Assembly: GCA_029054245.1 (NCBI GenBank)
Contig: JAIDFQ010000045.1
Coordinates: 1 to 64,000 of the forward strand
From: Lachnospiraceae bacterium
GTDB lineage: Bacteria; Bacillota; Clostridia; Lachnospirales; Lachnospiraceae
Length of the DNA stretch: 64,000 nucleotides
Reading direction: 5' to 3'
Shown: positions 6,897-16,086 of the stretch, in pieces
Position numbering within the stretch: the stretch's first letter is position 1
How the letters are laid out: the number at the start of each line of letters is the position of its first letter
Program-made: the position numbers and the translations under genes
Notes under the pieces: generated by a model
What the model was told of the DNA's origin: nothing
The model's input: only the letters and a program-made list of their open reading frames with translations
The model's database searches: none

Positions 6897-9194
6897 TTAC
6901 AGCCAGGAATATCCTTCGCCAAGATAGTCATCCACATCAAAAGAGCGCTTCTTGTAGTAGTAATTTTTATCTTCATCGGTGATTTCACGTAGGACTCGGC
7001 AGGGATTGCCCACAGCAATTGAATTGTCGGGAAGATCCTTTGTCACAACGCTTCCTGCGCCGATTACTACGTTATTTCCAATTTTGACACCGGGCATGAT
7101 CACGGTGTTTCCCCCAATCCATACATTGTCGCCTATGGTGATGGAGATTCCATATTCATAACCTGAATTTCTGGCATCAGGGTGGACGGGGTGTCCGGCG
7201 GTATAGATAGATACGTTCGGCGCTATCTGCGCATTTTTCCCGATGATGACTTTGCCTACATCCAGAACGGTAAAGTTATAATTGGCAAAGAAGTTTTCGC
7301 CCACTTCGATATTTTTTCCGTAGTCACAGTGAAAGGGAGCGTTGATAAAAACATTTTTTCCGGTTTTTCCCAAAATATCTTTTAGGGAAGCTGTGATTTC
7401 ATCCAAGTCAGTGGGATCGAGATGGTTAAAACGGGCAATCTTCTTTTTGTTTACCGCCTGCTTCGCGAATAGTTCTTTTGTGGTCTTGTAAGGAAGCCCG
7501 GCAAGCATTCTTTTTTCCATATCCAGAAGGTCGATTACCATAACCTGACAAGGTTTTAAGGTAATCTGGTCATCCTGAATTTGAATTTCATCCTGATTGT
7601 TAAGAAGAACAACGCTGTCGGAACTGCCTTTTAAAGGCAAGGTTTTTTCCGTATCTCCAAAGTTTGCCAATACGACGAGGGACTTGTGATCTAGCTTTCT
7701 CTCGTAGGCGAAGATATATCCCTCCTCTTTATAAAGAGGAAGAAAGGTTCCATATGTAAACACATCTTTATATTTTTTTGATTTTCGCAGTGCAAGGAGT
7801 TTTTTGTAATAGGAGAGAACAGAATTTGCATCCTCAAGCTGCGATTTTACATTGATGGCTTTATAGTTGGGATTTACTTTAAGCCAGGGCTGTCCTGTGG
7901 TAAAGCCTGCGTTTTCGGAAGCATCCCACTGCATGGGGGTTCTGGCATTGTCCCGGCTGTTTTGCCAGCAGACTTCCAAGGCTTCCTCTTTTGTGAGACC
8001 TGCATCAAGCGCCATCTGATATTCACCGTGGGTGCTGATATCATCGTAGTCGTCGATGGATTCCATAGGGCAGTTCCTCATGCCGATTTCCTGTCCCTGA
8101 TATAAGAAAGGGATCCCCCTAAGCAGTATGCTGATGGTGCCCAGCATTTTTGTTCCCACATCATTTTGTGCATGGGGTGGGAGATAGCGACTGATGCCCC
8201 TTGGCTCATCGTGGTTCTCGATGATGTTAGCCAAAAAGCCCACGTCCAGACATTCGGACTGTGCATGAAACAGGGCATTCCTGAAATCATCAAACTGGAT
8301 CGGCTTGCTGTCATACCAGCCATGTTCCCCCATGGAAAGGGAATGAGCGGAGAAATCGAACATGGTGGAGAAGTGCCCGTTTTCACCTACAAATTCAACT
8401 AATTCATCCTTTTTCATATTAAAGACTTCTGCCACGGTAAACGCTTGGTATTTTTCAAAGGTATTCTTCTTAAGATCTTCCAATAAGTCGCCGACGCCGT
8501 TGACTTTTTCTACCATGTGCCATACGCTTGCAAGCCCGTCGGGACCGTCCGGTTCAAGGTCAGCAAAGGTAAGATCTTTTTTGATGTTGATGATGGCATC
8601 GATACGGAATCCGGCAACGCCTTTTTCAAGCCACCAGTTGATCATGGTATATAATTCGTTTAAAAGTCTGGGATTGTTCCAGTTTAAATCCGGCTGTTCT
8701 TTAGCGAACATGTGGAAGTAGTAATAGTCGGTACCGGGTATTTGTTCCCAAGCGCTGCCGCCGAAGTAGGAGCGGTAGTTGCTGGGGGGATTGCCCTCTT
8801 TTCCTTTGCGGAAGTAGAAATAGTCGCCGTATTCTCCTTCTGGATCTCTCAGTGCTTTTTGAAACCATTCATGCTGGTCGGAACAGTGATTGATGACCAG
8901 ATCCATCACGATATACATGTCTCTTTTTTTGGCTTCGGCAAGCAGGGTGTCAAATTCTTCCATGGTTCCGAACTGCTCGGAAATTTTGTAATAATCTGAG
9001 ATGTCGTAACCCTGATCCACAAAGGGAGACTGATAGATAGGGGACAGCCATATAATGTCGATGCCCAGCTCTTTTAAATAGTCCAACTTGTCGATGACCC
9101 CTTTCAAATCACCGATGCCGTCTCCATTTGTGTCACAAAAACTTTTAGGGTAAATCTGATAGGCAACTTTATCGTGCCACCATTTCTTCTTCAT
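6897..9194 (-). CDS. GH13 alpha-glucosidase fused to maltose-type O-acetyltransferase
   Basis: Residues 1 to about 557 are a GH13 enzyme of the oligo-1,6-glucosidase / alpha-glucosidase type: nucleophile Asp199 in GFRIDAI, acid Glu256 in TVAEVFN, and NHDEPR (327-332). Residues 559-765 are a complete sugar O-acetyltransferase: MEKRMLAGLPYKTTKELF start segment, hexapeptide repeats forming a left-handed beta-helix, and catalytic His668 in TAGHPVHP. The second domain begins exactly at a methionine (codon at 7520-7518) that matches the usual start of stand-alone enzymes, without a strong internal ribosome binding site. The protein is cytoplasmic (no signal peptide). It would hydrolyse imported oligosaccharides and acetylate sugars. 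It follows an AraC regulator gene on the same strand. Confidence 0.88.
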   Translation of the reverse strand: MKKKWWHDKVAYQIYPKSFCDTNGDGIGDLKGVIDKLDYLKELGIDIIWLSPIYQSPFVDQGYDISDYYKISEQFGTMEEFDTLLAEAKKRDMYIVMDLVINHCSDQHEWFQKALRDPEGEYGDYFYFRKGKEGNPPSNYRSYFGGSAWEQIPGTDYYYFHMFAKEQPDLNWNNPRLLNELYTMINWWLEKGVAGFRIDAIINIKKDLTFADLEPDGPDGLASVWHMVEKVNGVGDLLEDLKKNTFEKYQAFTVAEVFNMKKDELVEFVGENGHFSTMFDFSAHSLSMGEHGWYDSKPIQFDDFRNALFHAQSECLDVGFLANIIENHDEPRGISRYLPPHAQNDVGTKMLGTISILLRGIPFLYQGQEIGMRNCPMESIDDYDDISTHGEYQMALDAGLTKEEALEVCWQNSRDNARTPMQWDASENAGFTTGQPWLKVNPNYKAINVKSQLEDANSVLSYYKKLLALRKSKKYKDVFTYGTFLPLYKEEGYIFAYERKLDHKSLVVLANFGDTEKTLPLKGSSDSVVLLNNQDEIQIQDDQITLKPCQVMVIDLLDMEKRMLAGLPYKTTKELFAKQAVNKKKIARFNHLDPTDLDEITASLKDILGKTGKNVFINAPFHCDYGKNIEVGENFFANYNFTVLDVGKVIIGKNAQIAPNVSIYTAGHPVHPDARNSGYEYGISITIGDNVWIGGNTVIMPGVKIGNNVVIGAGSVVTKDLPDNSIAVGNPCRVLREITDEDKNYYYKKRSFDVDDYLGEGYSWL

Positions 9195-9227
9195 AAAAAA
9201 TCCTCCGTTCCATGAGATTGTAATGAC

Positions 9228-9256
9228 ATTATATTATCTCATACGGAGGAAATCTT
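9228..9256 (-). promoter_or_regulatory. Promoter of the glucosidase-acetyltransferase gene with inverted repeat
   Basis: On the minus strand TATAAT lies at 9233-9228, about 34 bases before the GH13 start, with only a weak -35 (AAGATT, 9256-9251). The -10 is enclosed by the inverted repeat ATGAGAT (9212-9218) and ATCTCAT (9236-9242). A weak -35 plus a flanking repeat fits a promoter needing control by the AraC-type protein encoded just upstream. Confidence 0.5.
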
Positions 9257-9265
9257 ACTTAAAAT

Positions 9266-10216
9266 TCACTGATTTATTACATTATTTTGACTTTTTGATT
9301 CTTTTTGATACTCGGTTCGATATTCGGAAGGGGTGACCCCCTTTATCTGCTTGAATCTTCGGATAAAATAGCCAATGTTGTCAAAACCTGTATCTTGGGC
9401 GATGGTTATGATTTTGCTGTTTGTTTCAAGCAATGCGGCAGCAGCTTTTTCAATGCGGACTTCATTGATGTATTCAGTAGTGGTTTTTCCGATGTTTTCC
9501 TTAAAATATCTACAGAAGTATTGGGTGTTCAGATTGACCAGTGAAGCCAATTCATCTAGGCAGATTGGAGAAGCGTATTGCTCATTGATATAGGAAAGAA
9601 CCTTTTTCAGATTTTCAATCTGATGTTCATTTTCGTTGTGTATATTTTTCACATGTATAAGGCTGTTCGTTTTATAGAGCAGAGCAAGCATATCAAAGAG
9701 GAGTAATTTGATTTGCAGATACGCAGAATTTTTTGTGATTTCATCCTCCGGGCTGCAGGCATTCATCTCTTTGAGGGCAGCTTCCATTTTTTCATAATGA
9801 CCTTTTATGTGGGAAAAAGCAGGATCGGAATGCCCAATTAAGACAGGCAGGCGAAGACGACCATCCATGAGTGGGCGGATCAGCTTTGCCTGGATGGCGT
9901 CATAGTGTTCAAAGCTCAAGATATTTAGGTTAAAGACGACGGCGCTTTCCAGGCAGTCGGTACCCAAAATCAGGGAATGAAGCTCACCGGCATGGATACA
10001 CATGAGGGCAGGAGACTCGATTAGAAATTCTTTGGTGTTTAACCATGTCTGAAAGGTCCCCTCCTTGAAATAAATCAGTTCCATCTCGTCATGCCAATGA
10101 AGCGGGACCCGCCAGTTGCCGGCGCCGCAGTTACCGATGCCGTTCCATTCGTACAACGCCAGCGGAAAGATGACCGTGCCGTGTCTGGCATTTTCCTTTA
10201 GAGAATGTATGTCCAT
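9266..10216 (-). CDS. AraC family regulator, cupin plus HTH
   Basis: This is a standard 316-residue AraC protein. The N-terminal half carries a cupin sensor (HWHDEMELIYFKEG, about 40-54), and residues 205-305 hold the two helix-turn-helix units (LDELASLVNLNTQYFCRYFK, and TGFDNIGYFIRRFKQIKG with TPSEYR). Such regulators sense a sugar and activate neighbouring catabolic genes. It lies 71 bases upstream of the GH13-acetyltransferase fusion on the same strand, so that gene is the likely target. There are no ABC sugar transporter genes nearby, so uptake must be encoded elsewhere. Confidence 0.88.
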   Translation of the reverse strand: MDIHSLKENARHGTVIFPLALYEWNGIGNCGAGNWRVPLHWHDEMELIYFKEGTFQTWLNTKEFLIESPALMCIHAGELHSLILGTDCLESAVVFNLNILSFEHYDAIQAKLIRPLMDGRLRLPVLIGHSDPAFSHIKGHYEKMEAALKEMNACSPEDEITKNSAYLQIKLLLFDMLALLYKTNSLIHVKNIHNENEHQIENLKKVLSYINEQYASPICLDELASLVNLNTQYFCRYFKENIGKTTTEYINEVRIEKAAAALLETNSKIITIAQDTGFDNIGYFIRRFKQIKGVTPSEYRTEYQKESKSQNNVINQ

Positions 10217-10336
10217 AATCTAATCCTCATTTTAGTAAAATGGTCTGCTATGAAATATATTTTATTGTAATTTGTCCATCTTGTAAAGTACGTCTCCCCT
10301 ACCGCGTTGTCCCTACAGGCTGAATAGTCGTAAGTA

Positions 10337-11842
10337 TTATATTTTGTGTTTGTTTTTGCTTGCTATCCACCAGATAGCAAATTTCCCGGATGTCACAGCC
10401 ATAGGCAACCCTCCCGGTGACATGATCCATTGGCTGGCTATGTAAAAATTTTTAATGCCTTTTATAGTTTGCTTTGCGCGAAAAGATTTAATGCCTTTTT
10501 TTGTTGTAAAGCTCATGTAAGCGCCGTGATAGGCATTGCAGTACCGCTCATAGGTAAGCGGTGTCCAACAGTCAAGGGCTTCCATATGTCCTTTCAGAGT
10601 TGGAAACTGTTTATATAGTCGATTTTCTATCGCGCGAAGAATCCTCTGCTTTTCTTCGGCATAGGCTTCTTTTGACAGGCTTTTCCAATACAGATATTCT
10701 GCATCATACTGTGCAATGTTTACTTGCAGCACGGTTTTTCCTTCTGGCGCAAAGGATGGCTCATAGTCATAGTTTTTAAGCGACATCCGGCAAATGCGGC
10801 TGCCTCCTGCTTCCATGGGGAGGCAGTCAAAAAATATGGTGTCGTTTTCAGGGTATGCATGACGGTCGGCTACAAATGCCGCCTGCATTCCGCTGAACAG
10901 AGGGTAAGTTTTGCTGTCTGTATAACAGGATTTCCATTTCTTGTTCATATATTCTTTTCCTATCAGATGGCTGAACATTTCCATTGTATCGGTAGCGGAA
11001 ATCACATAGTCTGCCATGACATGCTTCTGATTCTGCAGCTGGATGCCGATGGCTTTTTTGTTTTCAATCAAAACATGTGCAACGGGGGAGTTGCAGTATA
11101 ATCTTCCGCCCAGCTGATGGAATCTATCGACCATACGGTTTACCATGGCAAGGGAACCGCCAAGGGGAATCTCGCCGTTGCCCGATGCAATAGTGCCATA
11201 AGAAACAAGAAAGGAACTTGCCACATATTCTTTTGGCATATAGTCGGTAAAGAGTGTCTTCAGCAGTGGGTGATGGAAACGTGCTGCCAGATCCTTAAGG
11301 TCAATGGAGCCATATTCTTTCATTACTTTTGGCATATTTGCCATGGAAGCGCCCAGACGGATATAATCTTTTATCCCCATGGCTTCCATAGGCTTTTCGG
11401 CAGGCACTTCGCATTCCGATGCATATCGCACGTGTTGGATCAATTTCTTTATTTCTGCTTCATCATCCGGTGATAATGCCAGAAGGTCAGCCTCCGTCCG
11501 TTCTAGATCTTTCCATAAGGTGATGCGCTGACCATCCAAAACGGTGGTGTAGAAGATATCACACTCTGCAAACTGCGTGTTTTCATCAAGCGCTCCTACA
11601 GTTTCCCATACTTCACGCAGGGCGGTGCCTTTTTTCGTACCTGTAAGCCAGTGGATGCAGTTGTCGATGTGGCAACCTTTGCGATTCCAGCCCATGCACT
11701 GTCCTCCGGCAACGGGATTCTTTTCGTAGATCTCTACGTCATAACCAGCCAGGCAACCATAGATGCCAGCTGACAGTCCGGCAATGCCGCCGCCTACAAT
11801 TACGATTTTGTTTTGTATTTTCTGATTCCTTTTTGTGTTCAT
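10337..11842 (-). CDS. Phytoene-desaturase-like FAD-dependent oxidoreductase
   Basis: The 501-residue protein opens with a dinucleotide-binding fold (GGGIAGLSAG from residue 17, acidic Glu40 ending strand two, then AGGQCMGW), followed by the FAD-contact motif typical of phytoene dehydrogenase/amine-oxidase-like flavoproteins. It lacks a signal peptide. Many gut Clostridia carry such genes annotated only as NAD(P)/FAD-dependent oxidoreductase; the substrate is unknown. No carotenoid synthesis genes are near it. It lies 74 bases downstream of a TetR gene on the same strand and is probably controlled by it. The ATG follows AAGGAGG on its strand. Confidence 0.8.
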   Translation of the reverse strand: MNTKRNQKIQNKIVIVGGGIAGLSAGIYGCLAGYDVEIYEKNPVAGGQCMGWNRKGCHIDNCIHWLTGTKKGTALREVWETVGALDENTQFAECDIFYTTVLDGQRITLWKDLERTEADLLALSPDDEAEIKKLIQHVRYASECEVPAEKPMEAMGIKDYIRLGASMANMPKVMKEYGSIDLKDLAARFHHPLLKTLFTDYMPKEYVASSFLVSYGTIASGNGEIPLGGSLAMVNRMVDRFHQLGGRLYCNSPVAHVLIENKKAIGIQLQNQKHVMADYVISATDTMEMFSHLIGKEYMNKKWKSCYTDSKTYPLFSGMQAAFVADRHAYPENDTIFFDCLPMEAGGSRICRMSLKNYDYEPSFAPEGKTVLQVNIAQYDAEYLYWKSLSKEAYAEEKQRILRAIENRLYKQFPTLKGHMEALDCWTPLTYERYCNAYHGAYMSFTTKKGIKSFRAKQTIKGIKNFYIASQWIMSPGGLPMAVTSGKFAIWWIASKNKHKI

Positions 11843-11916
11843 TTTTCCTCCTTATTTTGCCGCGCAAGCGGCATTTTCATTTACAATCGCAGAATCTGTA
11901 ATTTATCTGTTTCCAT

Positions 11917-12522
11917 TTAAATCTTTGACTTTGCTTCCGCTTGGCAGTCGGGTTTTGCACGAAGCATATCTACAACCCATTCGGGTTCCGGCAGAGAAAT
12001 GCTAGGATTTAAAGAATATTGCTCCATAAGACCATGTACACAACACCAGTACATATTTGAAAGCGCTATGGGATCTCCAGCCCGGATGCTGCCGTCTGCC
12101 TGCCCTTCCTTGATTCTGTGGCAGCTGTCCTGTATGGGGTCTACAGAAATCGCCATTTCGCGAATGTGCGCGGGAATATCCTCTGACCTTACTACATGTG
12201 CCATAAAAACAAACATTTGAGCAATAAAGGGGTTCTGCTTTAGAAATTTGAATAACATGATGAGAAACTGATAGAAGAAATCCAGACCGTTTGCCGCTTC
12301 TATCTGTGCAGGGGTTTGCATTCCTATTATGCCGAAACGGACAAGTTCTTCCAAAAGGTTTTCTTTTGTGGGAAAGTAATGGAATAAAAGCCCTTCGCTG
12401 ATTCCGGCGCATTTGGAAATTTGACTCGTCTTTGTGCCGTAATAACCCTGTTGTACAAACAGCTGAAGGGCAGTCTGAAAAATCTGCTGTCTTCTGAATT
12501 CTTTCTGCTCTTTCCGTGTCAT
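11917..12522 (-). CDS. TetR/AcrR family transcriptional regulator
   Basis: Residues 10-57 form the TetR DNA-binding domain (IFQTALQLFVQQGYYGTKTS followed by CAGISEGLLFHYFPTKENLL). The rest is a ligand domain of normal size (total 201 aa). It precedes the FAD-dependent oxidoreductase gene on the same strand, which it probably regulates together with itself. A possible operator, GAGT-GATTT-ACTC (12590-12602), lies 68 bases upstream of its start. The ATG follows AAGGAGTG. Confidence 0.85.
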   Translation of the reverse strand: MTRKEQKEFRRQQIFQTALQLFVQQGYYGTKTSQISKCAGISEGLLFHYFPTKENLLEELVRFGIIGMQTPAQIEAANGLDFFYQFLIMLFKFLKQNPFIAQMFVFMAHVVRSEDIPAHIREMAISVDPIQDSCHRIKEGQADGSIRAGDPIALSNMYWCCVHGLMEQYSLNPSISLPEPEWVVDMLRAKPDCQAEAKSKI

Positions 12523-12909
12523 AAGAACACTCCTTTATAAATATATTGAGTATTTCTTTAACATTAGCATAGGGGGATGAAAAAAGATAGAGTGATTTAC
12601 TCAACGAAAATACAGAAGACATTTTATTTCTATTCGGGCTTTTTTGTTTACTGATTTAATTCATCTGCAATGGGTAAATTGATAAAATGAGGAAAAGGTG
12701 TTTTTTGAAGCATAGGAATTTTCGTTCTGGATGTTTGGTAAATTAGGTAAAAATATTGCAAACATTGTTTAAATATGTCATGTATATTAATAGTTGAAGA
12801 ATAAATGAGGAAAAATGGCAGTATGGTGTGTTTGCGATGAAGTGGGCAGAGTTACAGACGGTTATAATAATTACCAATAATACTAATCACGAAAGGGATA
12901 AAGCTAAAA
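12523..12909. other. Intergenic region between divergent genes
   Basis: This 387-base AT-rich stretch separates the TetR gene (minus strand) from a lipoprotein gene (plus strand), so it must hold both promoters. The only clear element is the inverted repeat GAGT-N5-ACTC at 12590-12602, a possible TetR operator. AT-rich boxes near 12756-12788 (TTGCAA, TATATT) have poor spacing for a promoter. I see no coding potential or structured RNA. Confidence 0.4.
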
Positions 12910-14097
12910 ATGAATAGAAGGATATTACTAATATGCATATGCACTTGTATTAGTTTGTGCGCTTGTCATGGAATAACTTCGGAAAATGAATTAGATACAA
13001 ATGACAATGCAATCAAATTATCGGATAACAATATATCTGAAGAAGAAATGGTATTCTTAGATAAATACAATAATCTTGCTGTTCAGGAAAATGCCAAAAG
13101 TGTTGCACTCATTTATTTGGATGAAGATTCCATACCCGAGTTGCTGGTTCTTAAGGACGGAGAGTATAGAGTGTATTCGTTTGATGGTTACGAAATAAAG
13201 TCGGCAGTTATGTCTAATACAGAAATCAAAGCAAATTCGTATGGACCAAAACATAACTTTGAAGAATCAGGACATCAGACCTTTTACTGGTTTGAATATG
13301 TTCCTTATGAAGGATTAATACGTGTTCATGGTGGCAACGATCAGGAAAGGCATGATTATTATCTCAAATATACGAATGGATTATTTGAGACGGAACTTGA
13401 AGCTAAAAGTATTGATTATACATGGCATACATATAATGCGGAAAAAGAAATAGAAAATGCTGAATTCTTAAGTCAATTATCTGACCTTGGATATGATAAA
13501 TTGATTCCCTGTAGTTATTTATATGAAAATGTAGAGGCTGCATATGAAAATATAGGCGCTACATCGGATATAAAAATAGTGTTGAATAACTTTGTAAGCG
13601 GAAAAATTGATGCACTGGATTATGTGAAAGAGATGGGAAGTATTCCAGAAGAAAGTTTTGTTATGAGAAGCTATGAAGATTTTTTTGATGACATCACAGA
13701 AGGCGAAGAAGCTTGGGGAAGTGTGGAATATATGGATTTTGATAATGATGGGGACGAGGAGCTGATTATACATGGCTATGCGGGAGGATGCTTATTTTTT
13801 GATGTTATAGGTGATACCGTTTATAAAGTATTAGAGACAGGCAGTACCAACGATGTTGCTTACATTGCCGTTTACAAAGGAAAAAGAGTTATTGCGAGAA
13901 CAGATTTGACCCATACAGGGAGGAAGAGTTATGAAATAATGGAATTTGATCCTTGCTGTTGCTTGACTGATTGGTTCCATTTGTATGCAGAATATGATGG
14001 GACAGAATACTCTGATGAAGATATGTTTATGTATAGGAATAATGAAATATCAATGGATGAGTTTGAAACAATATTGGATAATATTCATCAGCCATAA
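12910..14097 (+). CDS. Putative lipoprotein of unknown function, 395 aa
   Basis: The N-terminus (basic NRR, hydrophobic LLICICTCISLCAC, then polar) looks like a lipoprotein signal, with the lipidated Cys probably C19; the lipobox LCAC is not canonical. The mature part is acidic and contains acidic, calcium-type loops such as DFDNDGDEELIIHG (about residue 276), repeated more loosely as IYLDEDSIPELLVL near the N-terminus. These resemble FG-GAP/VCBS-like repeats found in surface proteins of Clostridia. The gene is more AT-rich than its neighbours. It stands alone, upstream of the Bce-like module but separated from it by 150 bases. Confidence 0.7.
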   Translation: MNRRILLICICTCISLCACHGITSENELDTNDNAIKLSDNNISEEEMVFLDKYNNLAVQENAKSVALIYLDEDSIPELLVLKDGEYRVYSFDGYEIKSAVMSNTEIKANSYGPKHNFEESGHQTFYWFEYVPYEGLIRVHGGNDQERHDYYLKYTNGLFETELEAKSIDYTWHTYNAEKEIENAEFLSQLSDLGYDKLIPCSYLYENVEAAYENIGATSDIKIVLNNFVSGKIDALDYVKEMGSIPEESFVMRSYEDFFDDITEGEEAWGSVEYMDFDNDGDEELIIHGYAGGCLFFDVIGDTVYKVLETGSTNDVAYIAVYKGKRVIARTDLTHTGRKSYEIMEFDPCCCLTDWFHLYAEYDGTEYSDEDMFMYRNNEISMDEFETILDNIHQP

Positions 14098-14186
14098 TCA
14101 TCAAACCTGACAGATATCGTGGATTAATTCTACGAAGATTCCATAAAAATCAAAGTGAAATAATAATGGAGTAAGCCATCATCAAA

Positions 14187-14195
14187 TGTTATAAT
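14187..14195 (+). promoter_or_regulatory. Extended -10 promoter of the two-component operon
   Basis: TGTTATAAT is an extended -10 box (TG-N-TATAAT) located 70 bases before the response-regulator start. No good -35 is found at 16-18 bases, as is usual for extended -10 promoters. Confidence 0.5.
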
Positions 14196-14264
14196 AGCAA
14201 GAAAGGTTACAGCTCAGAGTGCAAGGGGAGCAGTAATCCAAAAAGATGGATGAGGTTAAAAAAT

Positions 14265-14939
14265 ATGTTCCGTATCTTAATTGTAGAAGATGATCAGAAG
14301 ATATCAGAAAAAATGAAGAAGCATCTGGAAAAGTGGGGCTATGAGGTGGCATGTGTCGTTGACTTTGCGAATGTATTACAGACGTTTCATGAATTTGACC
14401 CACAGCTGGTGCTGATGGATATAGGACTCCCCTTTTATAATGGTTATTATTGGTGTGGGGAAATTAGAAAGAGTTCTCAGGTTCCCATTATTTTTATTTC
14501 ATCTGCCGCTGACAATATGAATATTGTGATGGCAGTGAATATGGGGGGAGATGATTTTATTGCAAAGCCCTTTGATTTAGAAGTGCTGGCGGCGAAGGTA
14601 CAGGCGATTCTGCGCAGGACATATTCCTTTCAAAATCAGCCTTCTGTTTTGGAATATAAGGAAGTTTTACTAAATCTAAGCGATATGTCTCTTTCTTATG
14701 AGGATAAAAGATTAGAGCTTACCAGAAATGAATTCAGAATCATGCAGCTTTTGTTTGAAAATGCAGGGGCGGTGGTCACCCGTGAGAGTATGATGAAGCG
14801 GCTATGGGATGATGAATGTTTTGTGGATGACAACACACTTACAGTGAATATGAATCGCTTGCGGAAAAAGGTGGAAGAGGCAGGAATTAAGGTGACCATT
14901 ATAACCAAAAAGAAAGTGGGGTATCAGCTTGGCGAATAG
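14265..14939 (+). CDS. BceR-type OmpR-family response regulator
   Basis: The receiver domain (1-115) has the acidic pair EDD (8-10), phosphoacceptor Asp52 in LVLMDIGLP and the conserved Lys of AKPF. The C-terminal winged helix (about 125-224) contains LTRNEFRIMQLLFENAG and the recognition region DDNTLTVNMNRLRKK, as in regulators of peptide-resistance ABC transporters. I start at the second ATG, which has GAGG nine bases upstream, rather than the ATG five codons earlier. It overlaps the kinase gene by 11 bases, and a matching operator lies upstream of the transporter genes. Confidence 0.9.
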   Translation: MFRILIVEDDQKISEKMKKHLEKWGYEVACVVDFANVLQTFHEFDPQLVLMDIGLPFYNGYYWCGEIRKSSQVPIIFISSAADNMNIVMAVNMGGDDFIAKPFDLEVLAAKVQAILRRTYSFQNQPSVLEYKEVLLNLSDMSLSYEDKRLELTRNEFRIMQLLFENAGAVVTRESMMKRLWDDECFVDDNTLTVNMNRLRKKVEEAGIKVTIITKKKVGYQLGE

Positions 14940-15960
14940 AAGGATTGGAAAGGCGTATATCCAAGAGCATATCTGGCATGCGGCAGCCTATGGTTTGGGC
15001 ATTTTGATTTTATTTATTTTGGCAGGTCTGTATGGATATGAGGGCGCGATTGCCAATATGTCTTATGGGTTGGTGATCATTTTCTTTTTTGGAGGTGTTT
15101 ACACGGTATATGATTTTGTCCGTTATAAGAAGAAGTGTTTAAAACTGGAGGAAATTGTCTGTAAGGAAGGCGCAAGAGAAAGCAGCCTTCCGTCAGTGGA
15201 TAATCTCAAAGAAGCAATCTATCAGGAGATCATTTCTGCCGGAGAAGAAGAAATGCGCCAGATGGTCACGGAGTATGACGAAAAGAAAAGGGATATGGCG
15301 GATTACTATACTATGTGGATTCACCAGATTAAAACGCCTATTGCAGCAATGCATCTTCTGCTTGAGGATGTGCACGAGGCGGGTGTAAGCCCAGTGGGAA
15401 AACAGGCTGAAGAGGAATTGTTCAAGATTGAACAGTATGCGGAGATGGCGCTTCACTATGCCAGACTGGACAGTCTGTCCTCCGATTTAGCATTTAAAAA
15501 AATAGAGCTGCATGAAGTTGTGAAACAGGCAGTCCGTAAGTATGCGGTTCTGTTTATTGGAAGCGGTCTTTCCTTTTCTATGGAAGATTTTTCCTGCAAG
15601 GCGGTTACCGATGAAAAATGGATGTCCTTTGTGATAGAGCAGATTCTGTCTAATGCCATAAAATATACGAAAAAGGGCGGTATATCCATTTACGGAGCAA
15701 ACGAAGAAGGAGAGAAGCAGGCGGGCATTGTAACCTATATTGTGATAGAAGATACTGGAATCGGCATTTGCAAGGAAGATCTTCCCCGCATTTTTGAAAG
15801 AGGATTTACAGGATATAATGGCAGGATGGATAAAAAGTCAACCGGTATAGGGCTTTACCTGTGCAGCCAGATTATGGGTAGGCTTAACCATACCATCAGG
15901 GTAAAGTCCAAGGAAAAAGAGGGTACAAAGATTCTTTTGGGTTTCCAGCAGGAATTGTGA
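14929..15960 (+). CDS. BceS-type intramembrane-sensing histidine kinase
   Basis: The 343-residue kinase has two membrane helices near the N-terminus (about 16-36 and 42-64) with almost no extracellular loop. This is the hallmark of Bce-type kinases, which sense through their ABC transporter rather than directly. His132 in MWIHQIKTP is the phosphorylation site, and the ATPase domain shows the N-box (QILSNAIKYTKKG), DTGIGI and STGIGLYL. The start is a TTG with GTGGGG seven bases upstream, inside the end of the regulator gene. The stop codon is part of the predicted regulator binding site. Confidence 0.9.
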   Translation: MANRRIGKAYIQEHIWHAAAYGLGILILFILAGLYGYEGAIANMSYGLVIIFFFGGVYTVYDFVRYKKKCLKLEEIVCKEGARESSLPSVDNLKEAIYQEIISAGEEEMRQMVTEYDEKKRDMADYYTMWIHQIKTPIAAMHLLLEDVHEAGVSPVGKQAEEELFKIEQYAEMALHYARLDSLSSDLAFKKIELHEVVKQAVRKYAVLFIGSGLSFSMEDFSCKAVTDEKWMSFVIEQILSNAIKYTKKGGISIYGANEEGEKQAGIVTYIVIEDTGIGICKEDLPRIFERGFTGYNGRMDKKSTGIGLYLCSQIMGRLNHTIRVKSKEKEGTKILLGFQQEL

Positions 15961-15971
15961 CAAAAATGTAA
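15958..15971 (+). promoter_or_regulatory. Putative BceR-type operator
   Basis: TGACA-AAAA-TGTAA fits exactly the pattern TNACA-N4-TGTAA described for BceR-like regulators of Firmicutes. It starts on the TGA stop codon of the kinase gene and lies 115 bases before the transporter ATPase gene, its expected target. A further TGTAA half site occurs at 15986-15990. Confidence 0.65.
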
Positions 15972-15975
15972 GTTT

Positions 15976-16024
15976 AAAAAGGGAAATGTAAGCTGGATGC
16001 ATGGCAGCACATTTCCCCTTTTGT
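15976..16024 (+). terminator. Hairpin between kinase and transporter genes
   Basis: A stem of about 13 bp (AAAAAGGGAAATGT against ACATTTCCCCTTTT) with a 19-base loop ends in a short T run. It would end the regulator-kinase transcript, so the transporter genes are expected to start from their own inducible promoter further downstream. Confidence 0.6.
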
Positions 16025-16086
16025 TATCATGTAGGAAAGTTCTTTCATATTAGAATTAGATCAAAGAAAGGTCAGGAGAAGATGAT

